Shown: one piece after another, positions 16,966 through 27,312 of the stretch
How positions within the stretch are numbered: the stretch's first letter is position 1
How the letters are laid out: each line of letters begins with the position of its first letter
NCBI GenBank assembly: GCA_947625905.1
Contig: CANQQJ010000011.1
Span: forward strand, 1 to 64,000
Source of the DNA: an uncultured Clostridia bacterium
GTDB lineage: Bacteria > Bacillota > Clostridia > Monoglobales > Monoglobaceae
Direction: 5' to 3'
Length of the DNA: 64,000 nt
Translations under genes and position numbers: made by a program
Notes under the pieces: model-generated
What the model was told of the DNA's origin: nothing
Databases searched by the model: none
Seen by the model: the letters and a program-made list of their open reading frames with translations, nothing else

Positions 16966-19900
16966 ATGAAAAACAACAGCGCGATACAACCGAAAAAAGG
17001 TCTGCGCGCGCTTTTACGCGGCGGCATAGTCAGCACTCTCCCTATACTGTGTGCGGTTATGATGTGGACTCTCGCCTTTGCCCCCGCCGCCTTCGCCGAA
17101 GGCTCGGCGGATATGAAAGCAACATCCGCAAAGAACTATGATGATGTAAAAATGATTAACAGCAGCACTCCTAAGTCGAATGCTTATTTCCTTGAGACCA
17201 GCGGCTTCAACGCATCGGGTTCGAGCCAGCCACAGCAGCGTTTTAAGTTTTACGCCGACGCGGGCGAAACCGTGTATCTCGGTTCAAGCGGAACGACCGC
17301 AACCATAACGGGACCTGACAGCACGCAGACTGTTACATTTAGTGATGCGAATAGCGGCAAGCTTTCGGCGAATCCGGACAAGGGACCAAACGGCGTATAT
17401 ATGCCGGAGATCGATGCGGATACGCGTCAGCCTAAATCCGCCGATGGGATTGGTGAAAGTCATAACGGTATTAAGTATGGCGGCACTGCAGTTTCGGACG
17501 GATATAATGCGAACACCGTAACCATAACAAGTCCCGGTGTATACATTGTTGATTTCAAGAACACGGCTGGTCAGGACGTGGAACATTGGGATATTACCGT
17601 GGCGCAAGACGAAGGCGGGAAAAAATATGCCGTAAGCGGCCGCGTTTGGATGGACGCGTTTGGACAAGGCGCCTTATCCAACTATTACGGATATGTTTTC
17701 TGCACAACTCGCGACGGATATATTTATAAATTCGGATTTAACGGATTTAGCCCGGCGTCATTCGGACTTGCTTCAAATTCGCGCGGTCTTATCAAGAAAT
17801 CCGATAACACCTCCGCGTACCATTCCGTTCATACACCGCTTCGTAATTCTACCGGTGGTTATGATAATCTTCAAGACAAAAACGGCAATGACGTTGGACT
17901 TCTTATCCAGAACCCGGATAACGAAACAACCGAGCTTGACGCGCCGAACCATATGTTTTTGAATTATCCCTCAAAAGACCTGCCGCAGGACATACTGCTG
18001 CCGAACGCGAAACAGGTCGGCAGTATAGAGTCTGTTCGCTTTGACGGACGTCGCAGCGGCGCAGCCGGTCAAGAGACGGAAAACGTAGCCGGCTATGTCG
18101 GCACGGGCGGCTATTTTGAAGTGAAGTCGGAAAATACAACGTCCTACCGCGTTATTCTTGATATGCGCAATATGTACGCTAAAGACTATCACGGAATGAC
18201 GAATGCGGCGGATACGACAATTGATGGCTCTCATAATGACGAGATATGTCTCGGGAACGGAAACTTTATTTTCCATAACTCCAAAGACAACGAGTGGTAT
18301 GAGATAGAGCCTGAGGCCTTCGATAAACATGGAGAAAGTAAAATCACTAAGCTAACGGAAGAAAAAAAGAAGTCGTATTGTATAGAAGAAGCAATAACGA
18401 GCTGGCATGAAAACGATGCGACTCTCGGCGATTACAAGAGCTGCGGACGGGTTATGCTCGGAAACGCCGTGAACAGCTCAGCCGACGTTGACCGTATCTA
18501 TTGGAACGGACGCGACGAGTGGGGCAGGATACTCCCTGCCGGAAAATACTTCGGAAACAGCGCGGAAGCGCCGGGTAGAGCTTATGCTCAGGCAAAAGCG
18601 GGCGAGATTCATATCCCTATGTCAGATGTGGAAGCGTTGCCCAACGGCGTTTCTTTCCTTCTGATGAACCCTCCGGGCAACTTGCCTGACAGAGATAAAC
18701 TGTCAACCCTCTCCAAGGTTTATTACAACGACCAGGAAAAGAGTCTGCTCTATGATAAGTCTGTCAGCATTGTTAATATTAAAAACGGCAATTGCGACAC
18801 TCCAAACGGTAATAAAAATGTTTCATTGCAGCTTCTTTTCAATCTGCCGCACACGTCGACAAACTGGAATGCTTTCAAGGATCACACATATGATGGCGAA
18901 AAAAAAAGTTACTTGCAATGGTATAACAAACCGCTGGATAAACAAAATCTTAATGATTTTGAAAACAACTTTAAAAATATGTCTATCGACGGCGAGCAGT
19001 CGTATGAAGATAATGGTAAACTTACGGTTGCCGCCGCTAAATATAGTAACGACGGTTCCGACCACGGTATTGTAGATATATGGACGCATATTGTCAGTCC
19101 GGTTGAAGTTGATATACCGAGCAGTATTACGCTTGACCCCATGAGTAATCAAAAAATAATACAGGGCTTTGTGTATATGGACTCCGGAAAAGACGGCAAC
19201 GCTGATGGTAAATATACTCCCAATACGTATAACGATACCGCTCTCCCCGGAGTTACAGTTAAGGCGTACAGCGGAAGTTCTGTATCAGGAACGCCGTTTT
19301 ATACCACGAAAACCAACTCAGACGGCGAATACAGTATTCCGGTAGATAATGGCGTAGAAGCAGTCACTATACAGGTACAGATGGAAGACGACTATATGAG
19401 TAATCCGGATACCGAGGGTAAACTTGAAGGTATGAGCCTGTATAAAGTAACAACAGGCCCTGCAACTGGTGATAAGGTAGCAGCCGCTAAACAGAAATAT
19501 GGCAATCTTTCAAGCATAAGTATACAGACTGTAAATATGACCGAGGGTAACAGTCTTATAAAAGTACCTGAGCCGGTTGGATATACGACATATCATAACA
19601 CGACAGCGGTACAGATTCAAAAGAAATGGTATCCGAAAAAAGACGACGATCCTTCGCTTTCTTCAGAGTTCATAGTAAGAGGAACCATTGAGAAAGATGG
19701 TGTCAAGATACCTGTATACGAGCGCGATGGCATAGTTCCTACGCGTTCCACCAATCAGATCATAACTCTAAACGATTTGCCTGAAACGACTTACTATATT
19801 GATAATTTGGACGGTACCGCTAGTCAAGCAGATATCAAAACAGCCGAGGAAAATAAAGTAGAGTATACAGTCACCGAAGTGATGGATGGAGTGGAAGTTA

Positions 19901-22900
19901 CTCCTACTGTGCAAAATTTCAGAGATGACCCGACAACCGAGTGGGAAAATGTAATGAATAAGGATGACGACAAAGCCGAAGCTGAACGCATGTCAACCAT
20001 GCTGATGCATGATAAAGATCACGGTGGCGTTGACCTTTGGCTGTTCTGCAATCGTATATATACTTCAGATCTCAATCTTACCGTTTGGGAAGATACGAAT
20101 CGCGATGGTAAGAAAGATGGCGATGAGAACTATATGCAGGGAGCAAGAGTCGGAATTGAGAAATTCAGCGTCTCCACTGATACAGATGATTATTCTGATT
20201 CGGTTGTCAACTCCGTCACCGTTACGAAAGAAGACGGTTCATCTGAGGCGATAACGTCCGGTAACTATATCAAGACGGAAAATAAAGAGCTTACGCTTTC
20301 GGGTCTTAAAACCGGTAAGTATCGTATAACGATAAAACCACCTGAGAGTGAAGATAAGGAAGAGGTAACAAAGAAACACACCATCACCACATGGACGCAT
20401 GACAACGCAACGTATAGCAACAAAGCAACCGAACCGGCGTCGAGCCACTCGGATAACGGCACGATAACGATGATTATTACCATTGAAAACGGATCCAAGA
20501 ACACACTCCGCGCAGGCTACGCGCCGGTGGATTCGAAGAACGGCGGTATCGAAATAAGCAAAACTGTCGCTTTGGGAGTAGAGACCGATCAGATTATGCA
20601 AAATGCTATCCAAAAAGGCGATGATGATGAAGATAATACCAATGGCCCGAAAGAAGCGCCGGACTTTACTTTTGAGTTGCTGCTCGAGCAGCCTCCGATA
20701 ATAGCATCATCTCCCGCTGAGGACGGTTCGATAACGGTTTCTGCAAAGACTTTTGATGTTGATACGCAGACATATCAAGGAACAAAGGACGTTACATTTA
20801 CTAAGCTTCCGAACGGAACATATGAGGGTTGGTGGAGCAGCGGAATGATTGCGCTTAACGCGGGCGGAAAGATCTTTATTCCCAACGTTCCGGCAAATGA
20901 TAAATACAAGGTGTTCGAGTATGACAACAGCAAAGACACTTTGAAATCTCCTAACGGCTCGAACACCGCAGCGGAACCGACGTTCATGCCGAAAGGTTTT
21001 TCGCTGCAGGAAGCTATCGGCGCGGGAAAGATTCGTGAAGGTCAGGTGCCTGGTACGGGCAGCGACCTCAGCGTGAACTATACGAATCTGTATCTCCCCG
21101 AGCCGGTAAGCGCATATGCCGGCGCTACAGATTCGAACGCAGATGCTTTTGATAAGGCATTAAATATAACGCCTGTCGTAAAGCTCACGGGACGCGAAGC
21201 TGATACTGGAGATAAATTCAAGCTCCTACTTGAGCCGGTAAGTGACGCGCCCGCGTTCAAAAAAGGGGAAATCACTGTAATAAATGCGCAAATCGGTCAA
21301 GCGGTAAGCTTTGCGAATGACGATTTAGCCACCTTTGACAAGCCGGGCGAGTATAAATATACGCTCCGTCAGGCATTGCCGTTTAAGGACAGCGGCGTTG
21401 ATCCGTTGGCGGGCGTATCGTATGACTCTACCGAGTACACGCTCACGGTTACCGTAGTGCATCAATATGCTCAGCTCGCAATCAGCGAAGTCAAGTGGGA
21501 CAAAGCCGGTACTAGCATACCCGATCCCCAAACTGGTCTTGTGTTTAACAACACATGCGAAAGCGATGTGAAAGTTTCTATGCAGGGCGCGCAAGAGCTC
21601 GATACCGAGATTACCGGTCTGCTCGATGATGTGTTCAACGGTAAATTTGAGTACACGATTGAAGCCGGCAACGCGCGTGCTAAGGGTGATTCTAGTGATA
21701 AGTTCACCAAGCACAACAAATTGCCCAAGAAAACTAATATAAACAACGCCGGAGCAAAGGTTGATTTCGGTGGCATTACTTTCGGTTCCAACGACGCCGG
21801 CTATGACAAAGAACACGCTATGATCTACAAGTATACCGTTAAGCAGACGGCTAAACCGGATAATGTAGACGATGCCGCGCCTGCTCAATACGATATATAC
21901 ATTGCTGTATATAAGGAAATTGTGAATGATAATCAAAACGGCAATTTGAAGCAGGTTGTATCGTGGGGCTTCTGTAATGCAAACGGCGAACTGCTGACTG
22001 ACGGAACGGGCGGCTTTACGTTCACTAATAAGTACGAAACAGCGCTTGAAACAACCTTAGCCGCTTTAGGAGCGGAGCTTAAGGCAAAGCTTGATATTAA
22101 AGGCGAGCAGACGCTTGACTTAGACAATAGCGCTGCATTTAAGTTTGTACTTAGCGGCACGGACGATGCTTCCAAGGCTGCATTGCCTGAAGCAGGACGC
22201 ATAGAGTATACTTGTAAAGCTAAGGATACAATGACAGATGCCGCGGCTGTTGCAACCGAAAGCGGCAAACTTAAATTCACCAAAGCAGGCACATACATAT
22301 ACACATTGCGTCAGATCGATCCCAACGGCGAAAAGACCGATTTGGCTCCCATACCGGGAGTTACCTACGATGGCAGCGTAGATACCGTCACTATCGATGT
22401 CACGGCGGATGCGTCCACGGGAAAGCTGAGCGCATCGCTTCAGCAAAAAATCGTGCCGATTGCCAAGTTGGACGACGCCAATCAAGTTGTCACCTTCACC
22501 AACACCTACGATCCCGATAATCAGAGTATAACAATTATCGGTATGAAGTCGGTTACCAGCGACGATTCAGCCGTATCCGCGACAGACTTTATGAATGAGT
22601 TCAGCTTCAAGATTGAAAACGCGGGTAAGAAGGTTATTGGTCAAGATGGCGGCTTCAGCGATAATGAAGGGACAATTGACGAATCCATAACAGTGAGAAA
22701 TAACCGTGACAACGGCGCGGCGTTCGCGGTCACGCTTGACTTTAATACTGCCGACGCAGAGGGCGTAACAGTCGAAAAAGGAGACGCGACTGAGGATAAG
22801 CCTGTTATATACAGATATAAGATTACCGAAGAAGAGCCGAGTAGTCCGGGATTTAGTAAGGATTATCAAGAGAGTGGAGCACAAAAAACAGACTATGCTT

Positions 22901-24756
22901 ACGTGAAGGTATATAAGGCGGTAATCAACAACGTAAAGGGCGTTATCGCGATGCGCTGCAATGAAGACGGCGAGACGAACTATGATGATGATATAGTGAT
23001 TACAAATAAGTATACGCCCGAATCGAACAGAGATAACCCGTTCAATCTTGCGGAAAAGTTGAATATAACAAAGACGGTCAGCAAGCAGACTCAGGATGCG
23101 AGCGGATACGAAAACGGAACATTCGATTTTGAAATTCAGCGTATGTCGGTGGTTGATGGTGTAAACCAAGGCGACGGCACAAACTGGATTGCGAATGCGA
23201 CGGTTGACGAATTTGATAATCCCGTGACGGTTGACGGATTTACGCCGAAAGCAAACTCCCACAAGCGTCAGTTAAACAGCTTAGTATATGACAAGCCCGC
23301 CGAATACCAATACGTCATATTCGAAAACAAGCCGGAGCAGAACGCCGTTGACGGAATGGTTTACAGCGGCGAGCGTTATATAGTTTCGGTAAGCGTTACG
23401 GATAAGGATACGGATACAGGCAAACCAACCGGCAAGCTTGTCGCTGCAATAACAAATGTTACCAAGACGAACGACGGGTCGAATTACAATCCAATTCAGC
23501 GCGGCGATGACGGTAAATACCCCGTTTCGTTCACAAACCAGTACTTCGGCGAGGTGCCCGAAGCTGTAGTAGATGTTTCCGGTCTTGTAGTATTGGACGG
23601 CTCGACAACGATGGCAAAAGATATGTTTGAGTTCACGTTCGAGAGCGCGGGCAGCAAGCCGCTGGATAAGCTTAACAGTGACTGGAGCACAGACGTGAAC
23701 CCGATGCCCGAAGGTGCGATCGATGGAAAGCTGACGGTAAAGAATGCAGCTGATAATGACCCGAACATAGATACCGCCGAGGGAACGGTTGATTTCCGTC
23801 AAATCGCGTTTGACAAAGAAAAAGCCGGAAGACTGTATCGGTATAAAATCACGCAAACAGACACAAAAGCCGAAGGAGTTCTCTATGATGAAGTACCTGA
23901 GAAGTACGTTTATATCAGAGTTGAACAAAGTTCTGTCGACAATACTCCTACCGTGCACGGTCGTTTCTGCAACGAAAACGGAGACACGCTTGAGGCTAAC
24001 GCGCGTCCGTTCAGATTTGACAATAAGTTGAGACTCGGACATCTTGAGTATGATGTAAAGACAACAGGCGGTAGCTGGACGGATAGTATGCGACCCGTGC
24101 TTGAGACAAACGGCAACTTCAATTGCACGAAGCTGGGTCATGTTCACGCAAGCGGTGAAGTGGTAGCTCTTCCGGGCGTAGACCTTTCAAGGTGGGCGCA
24201 AAAGAATGACTGCGCTCTGGTCGGCTGGAGCTTGGAGCAGCATCAGGATCCAGTGCAAAGCAAAGAGGACGAGGAAACGTACCTTGCAAAAGAAGCGACA
24301 ATCCCCGGCAGCGGAGCAACAGTTGTTTACGCCGTATGGGGCGTAGACGAGAACCATAACGGAAAGGCGGACTACAGAGAAGCGCGCTTCACTCATATGT
24401 ATCACGCTAACGCGACACTTGGCGGATCGCTTCCGGCAAAATCATACGCGCAGATTAGCGGTGATATTCCCAAAAATGTTGAAGACATACTGCTTGGCAC
24501 AGACATCGATTTTGGAGAAAATGAACCCTTGCAGATGGATGTGTTTAACGCGGACGGCACAAAAACGCACTACGTTCAGGTAGGCTGGAGTGCGGTTCCG
24601 CGACCCGCTGCGGCGAGCGCTGATGAAGCGACGCAGTGGAGTATTCCGCTTGATTCGGAGGGAACGCGGCATATCGTCAATGTAATGAACCTTTCCGCTT
24701 ATGTTATATGGGGTGTAGACAGTGATAGCGACGGAATAGCCGATTATGCCGGCTGA
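16966..24756 (+). CDS. Giant Cna-B/pilin-type surface protein (2596 aa)
   Basis: The N-terminus has a long signal peptide (to about residue 45, ending AFAEGS). SdrD/Cna-B-like domains follow (GFVYMDSGKDGNADGKY with LPGVTVKAYSG; LNLTVWEDTNRDGKKDGDEN). A series of about five or six repeated beta domains of the streptococcal pilin isopeptide linker (Spy0128/FctA) type comes next, recognised by blocks such as FDKPGEYKYTLRQ, FTKAGTYIYTLRQI and YDSTEYTLTVTV. The C-terminus has repeat-like modules ending WGVDENHNGKADY and WGVDSDSDGIADYAG, which look like calcium-binding segments. Such domains form intramolecular isopeptide bonds and stiff fibres. No LPXTG and no SLH is present, so anchoring may depend on the SLH protein encoded just upstream. 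TAAGGAGAT precedes the ATG. Confidence 0.9.
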   Translation: MKNNSAIQPKKGLRALLRGGIVSTLPILCAVMMWTLAFAPAAFAEGSADMKATSAKNYDDVKMINSSTPKSNAYFLETSGFNASGSSQPQQRFKFYADAGETVYLGSSGTTATITGPDSTQTVTFSDANSGKLSANPDKGPNGVYMPEIDADTRQPKSADGIGESHNGIKYGGTAVSDGYNANTVTITSPGVYIVDFKNTAGQDVEHWDITVAQDEGGKKYAVSGRVWMDAFGQGALSNYYGYVFCTTRDGYIYKFGFNGFSPASFGLASNSRGLIKKSDNTSAYHSVHTPLRNSTGGYDNLQDKNGNDVGLLIQNPDNETTELDAPNHMFLNYPSKDLPQDILLPNAKQVGSIESVRFDGRRSGAAGQETENVAGYVGTGGYFEVKSENTTSYRVILDMRNMYAKDYHGMTNAADTTIDGSHNDEICLGNGNFIFHNSKDNEWYEIEPEAFDKHGESKITKLTEEKKKSYCIEEAITSWHENDATLGDYKSCGRVMLGNAVNSSADVDRIYWNGRDEWGRILPAGKYFGNSAEAPGRAYAQAKAGEIHIPMSDVEALPNGVSFLLMNPPGNLPDRDKLSTLSKVYYNDQEKSLLYDKSVSIVNIKNGNCDTPNGNKNVSLQLLFNLPHTSTNWNAFKDHTYDGEKKSYLQWYNKPLDKQNLNDFENNFKNMSIDGEQSYEDNGKLTVAAAKYSNDGSDHGIVDIWTHIVSPVEVDIPSSITLDPMSNQKIIQGFVYMDSGKDGNADGKYTPNTYNDTALPGVTVKAYSGSSVSGTPFYTTKTNSDGEYSIPVDNGVEAVTIQVQMEDDYMSNPDTEGKLEGMSLYKVTTGPATGDKVAAAKQKYGNLSSISIQTVNMTEGNSLIKVPEPVGYTTYHNTTAVQIQKKWYPKKDDDPSLSSEFIVRGTIEKDGVKIPVYERDGIVPTRSTNQIITLNDLPETTYYIDNLDGTASQADIKTAEENKVEYTVTEVMDGVEVTPTVQNFRDDPTTEWENVMNKDDDKAEAERMSTMLMHDKDHGGVDLWLFCNRIYTSDLNLTVWEDTNRDGKKDGDENYMQGARVGIEKFSVSTDTDDYSDSVVNSVTVTKEDGSSEAITSGNYIKTENKELTLSGLKTGKYRITIKPPESEDKEEVTKKHTITTWTHDNATYSNKATEPASSHSDNGTITMIITIENGSKNTLRAGYAPVDSKNGGIEISKTVALGVETDQIMQNAIQKGDDDEDNTNGPKEAPDFTFELLLEQPPIIASSPAEDGSITVSAKTFDVDTQTYQGTKDVTFTKLPNGTYEGWWSSGMIALNAGGKIFIPNVPANDKYKVFEYDNSKDTLKSPNGSNTAAEPTFMPKGFSLQEAIGAGKIREGQVPGTGSDLSVNYTNLYLPEPVSAYAGATDSNADAFDKALNITPVVKLTGREADTGDKFKLLLEPVSDAPAFKKGEITVINAQIGQAVSFANDDLATFDKPGEYKYTLRQALPFKDSGVDPLAGVSYDSTEYTLTVTVVHQYAQLAISEVKWDKAGTSIPDPQTGLVFNNTCESDVKVSMQGAQELDTEITGLLDDVFNGKFEYTIEAGNARAKGDSSDKFTKHNKLPKKTNINNAGAKVDFGGITFGSNDAGYDKEHAMIYKYTVKQTAKPDNVDDAAPAQYDIYIAVYKEIVNDNQNGNLKQVVSWGFCNANGELLTDGTGGFTFTNKYETALETTLAALGAELKAKLDIKGEQTLDLDNSAAFKFVLSGTDDASKAALPEAGRIEYTCKAKDTMTDAAAVATESGKLKFTKAGTYIYTLRQIDPNGEKTDLAPIPGVTYDGSVDTVTIDVTADASTGKLSASLQQKIVPIAKLDDANQVVTFTNTYDPDNQSITIIGMKSVTSDDSAVSATDFMNEFSFKIENAGKKVIGQDGGFSDNEGTIDESITVRNNRDNGAAFAVTLDFNTADAEGVTVEKGDATEDKPVIYRYKITEEEPSSPGFSKDYQESGAQKTDYAYVKVYKAVINNVKGVIAMRCNEDGETNYDDDIVITNKYTPESNRDNPFNLAEKLNITKTVSKQTQDASGYENGTFDFEIQRMSVVDGVNQGDGTNWIANATVDEFDNPVTVDGFTPKANSHKRQLNSLVYDKPAEYQYVIFENKPEQNAVDGMVYSGERYIVSVSVTDKDTDTGKPTGKLVAAITNVTKTNDGSNYNPIQRGDDGKYPVSFTNQYFGEVPEAVVDVSGLVVLDGSTTMAKDMFEFTFESAGSKPLDKLNSDWSTDVNPMPEGAIDGKLTVKNAADNDPNIDTAEGTVDFRQIAFDKEKAGRLYRYKITQTDTKAEGVLYDEVPEKYVYIRVEQSSVDNTPTVHGRFCNENGDTLEANARPFRFDNKLRLGHLEYDVKTTGGSWTDSMRPVLETNGNFNCTKLGHVHASGEVVALPGVDLSRWAQKNDCALVGWSLEQHQDPVQSKEDEETYLAKEATIPGSGATVVYAVWGVDENHNGKADYREARFTHMYHANATLGGSLPAKSYAQISGDIPKNVEDILLGTDIDFGENEPLQMDVFNADGTKTHYVQVGWSAVPRPAAASADEATQWSIPLDSEGTRHIVNVMNLSAYVIWGVDSDSDGIADYAG

Positions 24757-24816
24757 GGCAAAGAGCATAATAATACACACCGTATGATGAGAGGTTAGAA
24801 TAATAACATAGGTGCG

Positions 24817-24844
24817 GCGGGAAAAATGTACGGATTTTTCCCGC
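24817..24844 (+). terminator. Hairpin after giant pilin-type gene
   Basis: GCGGGAAAAAT pairs with ATTTTTCCCGC (11 bp), 60 bases after the stop codon; the A/T part of the stem supplies the U run. Confidence 0.5.
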
Positions 24845-24860
24845 ACTGCGCGAAATAAGG

Positions 24861-24920
24861 CGGAGCGCCTGAGCCGTAGCTCGTAAAGAGAACGGCTCGG
24901 GCGCTCCGTTTGTTTTGTTT
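24861..24920 (+). terminator. Strong rho-independent terminator at element end
   Basis: CGGAGCGCC-T-GAGCCGT pairs with ACGGCTC-G-GGCGCTCCG, followed by TTTGTTTTGTTTTT. It ends the surface operon. Confidence 0.8.
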
Positions 24921-25021
24921 TTGCAGCATACAAGACAAAGCCGCTGATAATCTAATCCCAGACAGTCTGCTGCATACTAAATTTTTTAGATATATTCGAC
25001 ATTTGCGGCAAGCTGATTTCT

Positions 25022-25123
25022 TTATTGGCCGGCAAGAGAGACAGTGTTCCGAAATTTGTGTGGATTGCCGCTTGAATTGTGTTCGCCCGGTAAAACTCTA
25101 AGATGTATTTGCTGTTCTCTCAT
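25022..25123 (-). CDS. Possible 33-residue mini-ORF
   Basis: ATG 25123 (minus strand) follows AAGGGGATG at usable spacing and encodes a 33-residue peptide (MREQQIHLRVLPGEHNSSGN...). It is not recognised and could be the truncated start of a lost gene near the element end. Coding status is uncertain. Confidence 0.25.
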   Translation of the reverse strand: MREQQIHLRVLPGEHNSSGNPHKFRNTVSLAGQ

Positions 25124-25160
25124 AATTAACATCCCCTTCATTTGAGCAAAATCCATACTT

Positions 25161-25183
25161 TATCAAACAATGTATCCGTGAGC
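25161..25183 (+). repeat. Inverted copy of the LSR leader motif at right end
   Basis: TATCAAACAATGTAT followed by CCGTGAGC matches, in inverted orientation, 10172-10198 upstream of the LSR gene, where four extra bases separate the two blocks. It lies about 40 bases from the right junction. It could be a recombinase or regulator binding site, or a relic of an earlier recombinase gene at this end. Confidence 0.55.
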
Positions 25184-25209
25184 CGTAAAACCTTATTCCT
25201 TAATTTAAC

Positions 25210-25221
25210 TACACTGAAGTA
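25210..25221 (+). other. Right attachment junction (attR) of 16.7 kb element
   Basis: TACACTGAAGTA immediately precedes the ATG TTT GCG of the displaced recombinase half. Read in frame it gives Y-T-E-V, the same conserved residues as Y-T-D-V at the left junction. The element therefore carries a mimic of its target. Confidence 0.75.
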
Positions 25222-26532
25222 ATGTTTGCGGAAAAAGATATACGCTTTATAGCCGTAAACAACGGAATAGACAGCGCGAGCCAAGTTGACAGCGACTTTA
25301 CGCCGTTTCTGAACATAATCAACGAGTGGTACGCGAAAGACACATCAAAGAAAATCAAAGCCGTGTTCAAGGCGAAAGGCGAATCGGGCAAACATCTCAC
25401 AACCATACCGCCGTACGGATATATGAAAGATCCCGATGATAAAGATCGATGGATAATCGATGATGAGGCAGCAAAGGTTATAAAGAAAATATTCGGTCTC
25501 TGTCTTGAGGGCTTCGGCCCGACACAGATCGCAAAACAGCTTCAAGCCGAGCGGATATTAACGCCGCTTGCGCATTGGAAGAAAACGGAACTGATCTCTG
25601 TTTCAAACGAGATAGAATATCCGTACAATTGGGCTGCAAGAACCGTCGGCGATATTTTGGAAAGACGGGAGTATATCGGTGACACCGTGAACTTTAAAAC
25701 TCATAAATTATCATATAAATCAAAAAAGAAGGTAGAGAACCCGAAAGAAGATCAGATGATTTTTGAGAATACTCACGAGCCGATCATTGATATTGACACA
25801 TTTGAAAAAGTGCAGGAGCTTCGCAAAAACAAAAGGCGTCCTTCAAGGACGGGAAAGACAAATATGTTTTCGGGCATAGCCTACTGCGCCGATTGCGGTC
25901 AAAAGCTATACTACTGCACAAGCAAATACTTTGAAAGCAGACAAGACCATTTTGTTTGCTCAACTTCCAGGAAGAAAGGCAAAGATGTTTGCGGAACTCA
26001 TTTCATAAGAGCAGTCGTGCTCGAAACCGGGGTATTGGCGCACATGAGATATGTATTGAGCTATGTGGAAAATTATGAATACAGGTTCAGACAGATCATG
26101 AGCGAAAGGCAGAAAGCCGAGACCAAAAAAGAGCTTGCCGCTAAGCGCAGAATGATAACTAAATCGGAAAAACGGATAAATGAACTCGATAGGCTTTTTA
26201 AATCGATCTATGAAGATAAAGCCAACGGACTGCTATCCGAAAGCCGATTTCAAAAGCTTGCCGATGAATACGAGCGGGAGCAAGACGAGCTAAAGCAAAG
26301 TGTTAGGCCTTTGACAGAAGAAATATCAAAACAAGAGGAGCAGAGCAGCAATCTTGAACGCTTTATCTCTAAAGTGCATAAGTATTTCGATTTGGAAGAG
26401 CTTACGCCGACAATTCTGAATGATTTGGTAAAGCGCGTTTACGTTCACGCGCCGCAAAAAGACGAAAACGGCAAGCGCACACAGGACATAGACATACATT
26501 ATGACTTAGTAGGCCTTCTCCCATTATCATAA
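25222..26532 (+). pseudogene. Large serine recombinase, C-terminal part, displaced
   Basis: The remaining 436 codons of the recombinase begun at 8201. It opens in the catalytic domain (FAEKDIRFIAVNNGID) and continues with the recombinase domain, a zinc ribbon (YCADCG, FVCSTSRKKGKDVCG), a coiled coil rich in Lys/Glu and a DUF4368-type end (RTQDIDIHYDLVGLL). No ribosome binding site precedes the internal ATG. Joined with codons 1-100 it would be a normal 536-residue enzyme. It appears undecayed, so the insertion may be recent or reversible. Confidence 0.9.
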
Positions 26533-26548
26533 TTCCAAAAAGACGAAG

Positions 26549-26574
26549 CAACGGCATAGCCCAAACTATGCCGT
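26549..26574 (+). terminator. Terminator of host serine recombinase
   Basis: ACGGCATAG and CTATGCCGT form a 9-bp stem shortly after the stop codon. The following bases are not T rich (TGCCAAAAATC), so efficiency is uncertain. Confidence 0.45.
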
Positions 26575-26655
26575 TGCCAAAAATCAAAACATTACTGTTT
26601 TATTGAGGGCTGCCCGACGGGAAGCTTTTTTTATTTGCAATTCGCTATTTATTTA

Positions 26656-26684
26656 TTGACAATATATTACAAAAACTGTATAAT
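26656..26684 (+). promoter_or_regulatory. Consensus promoter of xpt operon
   Basis: TTGACA (26656-26661), 17 bases, TATAAT (26679-26684). The leader is only about 30 nt, too short for the purine riboswitch often found before xpt. Confidence 0.8.
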
Positions 26685-26721
26685 TCTAATTAACATCACT
26701 CTATGGAAAGGCGGGGCAGTT

Positions 26722-27309
26722 ATGAACTTTTTGGAAGAGAGGATCACGCGGGACGGCGTGGTCAAAGAGGGCGGTGTTTTGAAGGTCGACAGCTTTCTGA
26801 ACCACCGCATGGACATTGATCTGTTTGAGGAAATGGGCAGGGAGTTTAAAAATCGGTTCGCGGACAAAGAGATAAACAAAATACTCACCATCGAAGCCTC
26901 TGGCATAGGCATAGCCTGCATAGCGGCGAGGCATTTCGGGGTGCCTGTGGTGTTCGCAAAAAAATCTCAATCTATCAATATCGACGGAGACGTGTACCTC
27001 GCGGAGGTCGAGTCGTTCACACACAAGCGCACGAACCAAGTGATCGTGTCCAAGAAGTTTATAAACAAGGGCGACAAGGTCCTTATCATAGACGACTTTC
27101 TCGCCAACGGCTGCGCGCTCAAAGGGCTGATCTCGATAGCCGAGGCGGCGGGCGCCAGTGTTGAGGGCATAGGGATCGCGGTCGAAAAGGGGTTCCAGCC
27201 CGGCGGAAAGATCATACGCGATATGGGATATGATCTCGAGTCACTCGCCATTGTGGACGGCATGAACGCGGACACCGGAGAAGTGATTTTCAGAGAGCAG
27301 GGGGAATAA
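26722..27309 (+). CDS. xpt: Xanthine phosphoribosyltransferase
   Basis: Converts xanthine and PRPP to XMP and pyrophosphate in purine salvage, in the cytosol. The 195-residue length equals that of the Bacillus enzyme. The PRPP-binding loop [14 protein letters not shown] lies near residue 130, and the N-terminus [12 protein letters not shown] is typical. Start ATG 26722 follows AAAGGCGGGG; an in-frame start at 26635 would lie upstream of the promoter. The permease begins 3 bases after the stop, so the two form an operon. No purine riboswitch is seen. This is the first chromosomal core gene after the mobile region. Confidence 0.97.
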   Translation: MNFLEERITRDGVVKEGGVLKVDSFLNHRMDIDLFEEMGREFKNRFADKEINKILTIEASGIGIACIAARHFGVPVVFAKKSQSINIDGDVYLAEVESFTHKRTNQVIVSKKFINKGDKVLIIDDFLANGCALKGLISIAEAAGASVEGIGIAVEKGFQPGGKIIRDMGYDLESLAIVDGMNADTGEVIFREQGE

Positions 27310-27312
27310 ATT

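Larger units (their letters stand above)
24757..25221. other. Non-coding right end of the element
   Basis: 464 bases with two strong hairpins, one possible mini-ORF on the minus strand (25022-25123), and near the junction a motif (25161-25183) that repeats the LSR leader in inverted orientation. No full gene. Confidence 0.6.

Noticed and set aside
26585..26721. Purine riboswitch before xpt
   Set aside because: The promoter lies only about 40 bases before the start codon; there is no room for an aptamer.
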